Source: Ramlibacter terrae (GTDB lineage: Bacteria > Pseudomonadota > Gammaproteobacteria > Burkholderiales > Burkholderiaceae_C). From it: a stretch of 64,000 bases of DNA. Both the position numbers and the translations under genes were made by a program. The notes beneath the pieces are model-generated. The model did not search any database. It saw nothing but the letters and a program-made list of their open reading frames with translations, and was not told the origin of the DNA. The first letter of the stretch is position 1; every line of letters starts with the position of its first letter. Shown here piece by piece: positions 61,002 to 64,000 of this stretch. The stretch spans positions 5,022,001 through 5,086,000 of the forward strand of contig CP053418.1 of NCBI GenBank assembly GCA_013127575.1. The letters run 5' to 3'.

Positions 61002-62175
61002 ATGCTCCAACGTCCGACCGCCCGCGCCCGTGCCGGCTGGCCCCTGCTCGCCCTCGTGCTGCTGCTGTCCGCCTGCGGCGGCGGCGAAAAGACCGAAGCC
61101 AAGGCGACGACAGGCAAGCCCGCGTTGACCGTCACCACCACCGCACCGGTGCAGTCGATGCTGCCGGTGACGCTGGAAGCCAACGGCAACCTGGCCGCGT
61201 GGCAGGAAGCCAGCGTCGGCGCCGAAGCCAACGGTCTGCGCATCGCGGAAGTGCTGGTGAACGTGGGCGACCGCGTGCGCGCCGGGCAGCCGCTCGCGCG
61301 CTTCGCCTCCGACACCTTGCGCGCCGAAGCCGCACAGGGTCGCGCCAGCCTCGCCGAAGCCGAGGCCAATGCCGCCGAAGCGGCCAATAACGCGCAGCGG
61401 GCCCGCACCCTGCAGCAGACCGGCGCGATGAGCGCGTCGCAGATCAACCAGTACCTCACGGCCGAATCCACGGCGCGCGCACGGGTCGAGGCGGCGCGCG
61501 CCGTCCTGCAGTCGCAGCAGGTGCGGCTCGAGCAAGGCGTGCTGCACGCGCCGGACGACGGCGTGATCTCGGCGCGCACGGCCACGGTGGGCGCCGTGAC
61601 GGCGGCGGGCACCGAGCTGTTCCGCCTGATCCGCAAGGGCCGCCTCGAATGGCGCGCCGAGGTCACGGCCACCGAACTGGGCCGGCTGACGCCCGGCACC
61701 CGCGCGATCGTCACCGCCGCCAGCGGCGCGCGCCTCGAAGGCCGCGTGCGCATGATCGCGCCCACGGTCGATCCGCAGAGCCGGACCGCGCTGGTGTACG
61801 TCGACGTTTCGCCGCTGCCCGGCCCCGCTTCGGGCAGCGCCCGCGCCGGCATGTTCGCGCGCGGAGAGTTCGACCTCGGCGCCGTGCCGACGCTCACGCT
61901 GCCGCAACCCGCGGTGGTGGTGCGCGAAGGCTTCAGCTACGTCTTCCGCGTCAATCCCGACAACCGCGTGACGCAGGTGAAGGTGCAGATCGGCCGCGCC
62001 GCCGGCGACCGCCTGCAGGTGCTCTCGCGCCGCTGCCCGCCGATGCGCGCTACGTCGCCAGCGGTGGCGGCTTCCTGAACGACGGCGACTGGTGCGGGTG
62101 GCCGACGCGCCGGCGGGCACCGCGCGCCCCGCGGCCTCCGCCGCATCGGCGCCCGCCGCCGCGGCGAGCCGCTAG
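61002..62175 (+). CDS. RND efflux periplasmic adaptor (membrane fusion protein)
   Basis: AcrA/MexA-type adaptor lipoprotein, about 391 residues. Signal and lipobox LLALVLLLSACGGGEK (Cys near residue 22). The barrel-sandwich halves are LEANGNLAAWQEASVGAEANGLRIAEVLVNVGDRVRAGQPLA and VLHAPDDGVISARTATVGAVTAAGTELFRLI with an alpha-helical hairpin between. Two breaks near 62025 and 62088 (CCTGG) shift the C-terminus; the repaired end is VADAPAGTARPAASAASA followed by PAAAASR. It starts 46 bases after the outer-membrane factor gene. Confidence 0.92.
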
Positions 62176-62185
62176 GACAGCCGCC

Positions 62186-64000
62186 ATGATCAACGTCTCG
62201 TCCTGGTCGATCAAGAACCCGATTCCGGCGGTGATGCTGTTCGTGCTGCTCACGTTCGGCGGCATCCTCACCTTCAACAAGATGAAGGTGCAGAACTTCC
62301 CCGACATCGACCTGCCGACGGTGCTGGTGACCGCCGCGCTGCCGGGCGCGGCGCCGGCGCAGCTCGAAACCGACGTCGCCCGCAAGCTGGAAAACTCCAT
62401 CGCCACGGTGCAGGGGCTCAAGCACGTCTACACCAAGGTGCAGGACGGCTCCGTCACCGTCACCGCCGAATTCCGGCTCGAGAAGCCGGTGCAGGAAGCG
62501 GTGGACGACGTGCGATCCGCCGTCGCGCGCGTGCGCAGCGACCTGCCGTCCGACCTGCGCGACCCGATCGTCAGCAAGCTGGAGCTGTCGGGGCAGCCGG
62601 TGCTGGCCTTCACCATCGCCTCGCCGCGCTTCGACGACGAGGCGCTCTCTGGTTCGTCGACAACGAGGTGTCGCGCAAGCTGCTGGCGGTGCCCGGCGTC
62701 GGCGCCGTCACGCGCGTGGGCGGCGTCAACCGCGAGATCCGCGTGGCGCTCGACCCGCTGAAGGTGCAGGCGCTGGGCGTCACCGCCGCCGACATCTCGC
62801 GCCAGCTGCGCCGGTGCAGACCGAAAGCGCCGGCGGCCGCACCGACATCGGCGGCGGCGAGCAGCCGGTGCGCACGCTCGCCACGGTGGGCACGGCGCGC
62901 GAGATCGGGCAGCTGCAGATTTCCATCGCCGGCAACCGCACGATCAAGCTGGAAGACGTGGCGGTGATCTCCGACACCATCGCCGAACCGCGCGCTGCCG
63001 CGCTGCTCAATGGCAAGCCGGTGGTGGGCTTCGAAGTGGCGCGCAGCCGCGGCGAAAGCGAAGTGGCCGTGGGCGCCGCCGTGCGCAAGGCGCTCGACGA
63101 GCTGAAGGCCGCGCACCCGCACATCGAACTGACGCAGGCGTTCGACTTCGTCACGCCCGTGGAAGAGGAGTACCACGGCTCGATCAAGCTGCTGTACGAA
63201 GGCGCGCTGCTGGCAGTCCTGGTGGTGTGGCTGTTCCTGCGCGACTGGCGCGCCACCTTCGTCTCCGCCGTCGCGCTGCCGATGTCGGTGATCCCGGCGT
63301 TCATCGGCATGTACCTGCTCGGGTTCTCGATCAACGTGGTGACGCTGCTGGCCCTCTCGCTGGTGATCGGCATCCTGGTGGACGACGCCATCGTGGAAGT
63401 CGAGAACATCGTGCGCCACCTGCAGATGGGCAAGACCCCGTACGAGGCCGCGATGGAAGCGGCCGACGAGATCGGGCTGGCGGTGATCGCCACCACCTTC
63501 ACGCTGATCGCCGTGTTCCTCCCGACCGCTTTCATGAGCGGCGTGGCCGGCAAGTTCTTCAAGCAGTTCGGCTGGACGGCTTCGCTCGCGGTGTTCGCGT
63601 CGCTGGTCGTGGCGCGGGTGCTGACGCCGATGATGGCGGCCTACATCCTCAAGCCGGTGGTGGCGCCGCACGGCGACCCGCGCTGGATGCGCATCTACAT
63701 GCGCGCCGTCAACTGGAGCATGAAGAACCGCGTCAAGACGATGATCCTGGCGACGCTGTTCTTCTTCGCGTCCGTCGCGCTGATCCCGTTGCTGCCCACC
63801 GGCTTCATCCCGCCGGACGACAACTCGCAGACGCAGGTGTACTGGAGCTGCCGCCCGGCTCGACGCTGCAGCAGACGCGCGACATCGCCGAGCGCGCACG
63901 CAACGCGGTGATGAAGGTGCAGCACGTACAGAGCGTCTACACCACCATCGGCGCCGGCACCGCGGGCACCGACCCGTTCGCCGGCGGCGGCGCGGCCGAA
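62186..64000 (+). CDS. RND efflux inner-membrane transporter (partial, truncated by window end)
   Basis: Proton-driven inner-membrane pump of the AcrB/MdtB-C family; the first 600 or so residues are present. N-terminal IKNPIPAVMLFVLLTFGGIL (TM1) and NFPDIDLPTVLVTAALPGA are typical of the hydrophobe/amphiphile efflux-1 group. Later: LLAVLVVWLFLRDWRATFVSAVALPMSVIPAF and the proton-relay segment LALSLVIGILVDDAIVEVENIVRHL with paired Asp residues. Breaks near 62651 (CCTGG), 62817 (CCGGG) and 63842 (CCTGG). It starts ten bases after the adaptor and completes the pump operon. Confidence 0.93.

Noticed and set aside
1..64000. Genome decay: many genes look like frameshifted pseudogenes.
   Set aside because: Essential genes are hit as often as accessory ones, each break is a single-base change, and most occur at the same short motif. 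Sequencing error is far more likely.
1..64000. tRNA, rRNA, insertion sequences, prophage or integrase genes.
   Set aside because: I looked for characteristic sequences (tRNA T-arm, DDE transposase and integrase motifs) and found none I could support.

Overview
This 64 kb window is a chromosomal segment of a high-GC betaproteobacterium. A Bug-type (TctC) binding protein, the smg and DUF1631 genes, the glycolysis-purine cluster fba-purC-purE-purK, and genes ordered def-fmt, secD-secF-yajC and glnE-yhdP all point to Burkholderiales, most like Comamonadaceae (Ramlibacter/Variovorax type). I see no rRNA, tRNA, CRISPR array, transposase or prophage. No gap between genes exceeds about 220 bases.

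Layout. (1) 1-9103: a densely overlapping plus-strand catabolic operon: acyl-CoA ligase, hydrolase, Bug receptor, nitronate monooxygenase, carotenoid oxygenase, thiolase, epoxide-hydrolase-like protein, SDR and a GlcD-type FAD oxidase. (2) 9119-15697: a giant minus-strand two-partner-secretion adhesin, with a divergent Skp1-type GlcNAc transferase beside it. (3) 15694-20043: tsaB-rimI-udg operon, dacB and a GDSL lipoprotein. (4) 20113-31178: tsaC, purK, purE, a thioredoxin-like chaperone (cnoX), purC, fba, pyk and pgk, interrupted by a lipoprotein hydrolase and a fatty-acid desaturase. (5) 31228-37285: azlD-azlC-fmt-lipoprotein-def on minus, LysM protein-dprA-smg on plus. (6) 37290-43088: DUF1631 gene and secF-secD-yajC. 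(7) 43231-47377: fused indolepyruvate ferredoxin oxidoreductase with a divergent Lrp/AsnC regulator and an inverted-repeat operator candidate. (8) 47405-48919: two copies of a 111-115 bp palindromic element flanking mltA and a tiny membrane protein gene. (9) 48950-56529: yhdP-nitrilase-histidine kinase-response regulator on minus. (10) 56554-64000: glnE and an RND efflux operon that runs off the window end.

The dominant oddity is technical but informative. Most long genes, including essential ones (secD, secF, pgk, fmt, glnE, purK), are broken by single-base insertions or deletions, so reading frames must be joined across several breaks. By hand count, about 80 of roughly 115 breaks are repaired by restoring a CCNGG site (CCTGG, CCAGG, CCGGG or CCCGG). 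I therefore annotate these as intact genes carrying systematic sequencing errors, probably at a modified CCNGG motif, rather than as pseudogenes. All coordinates refer to the sequence as given.
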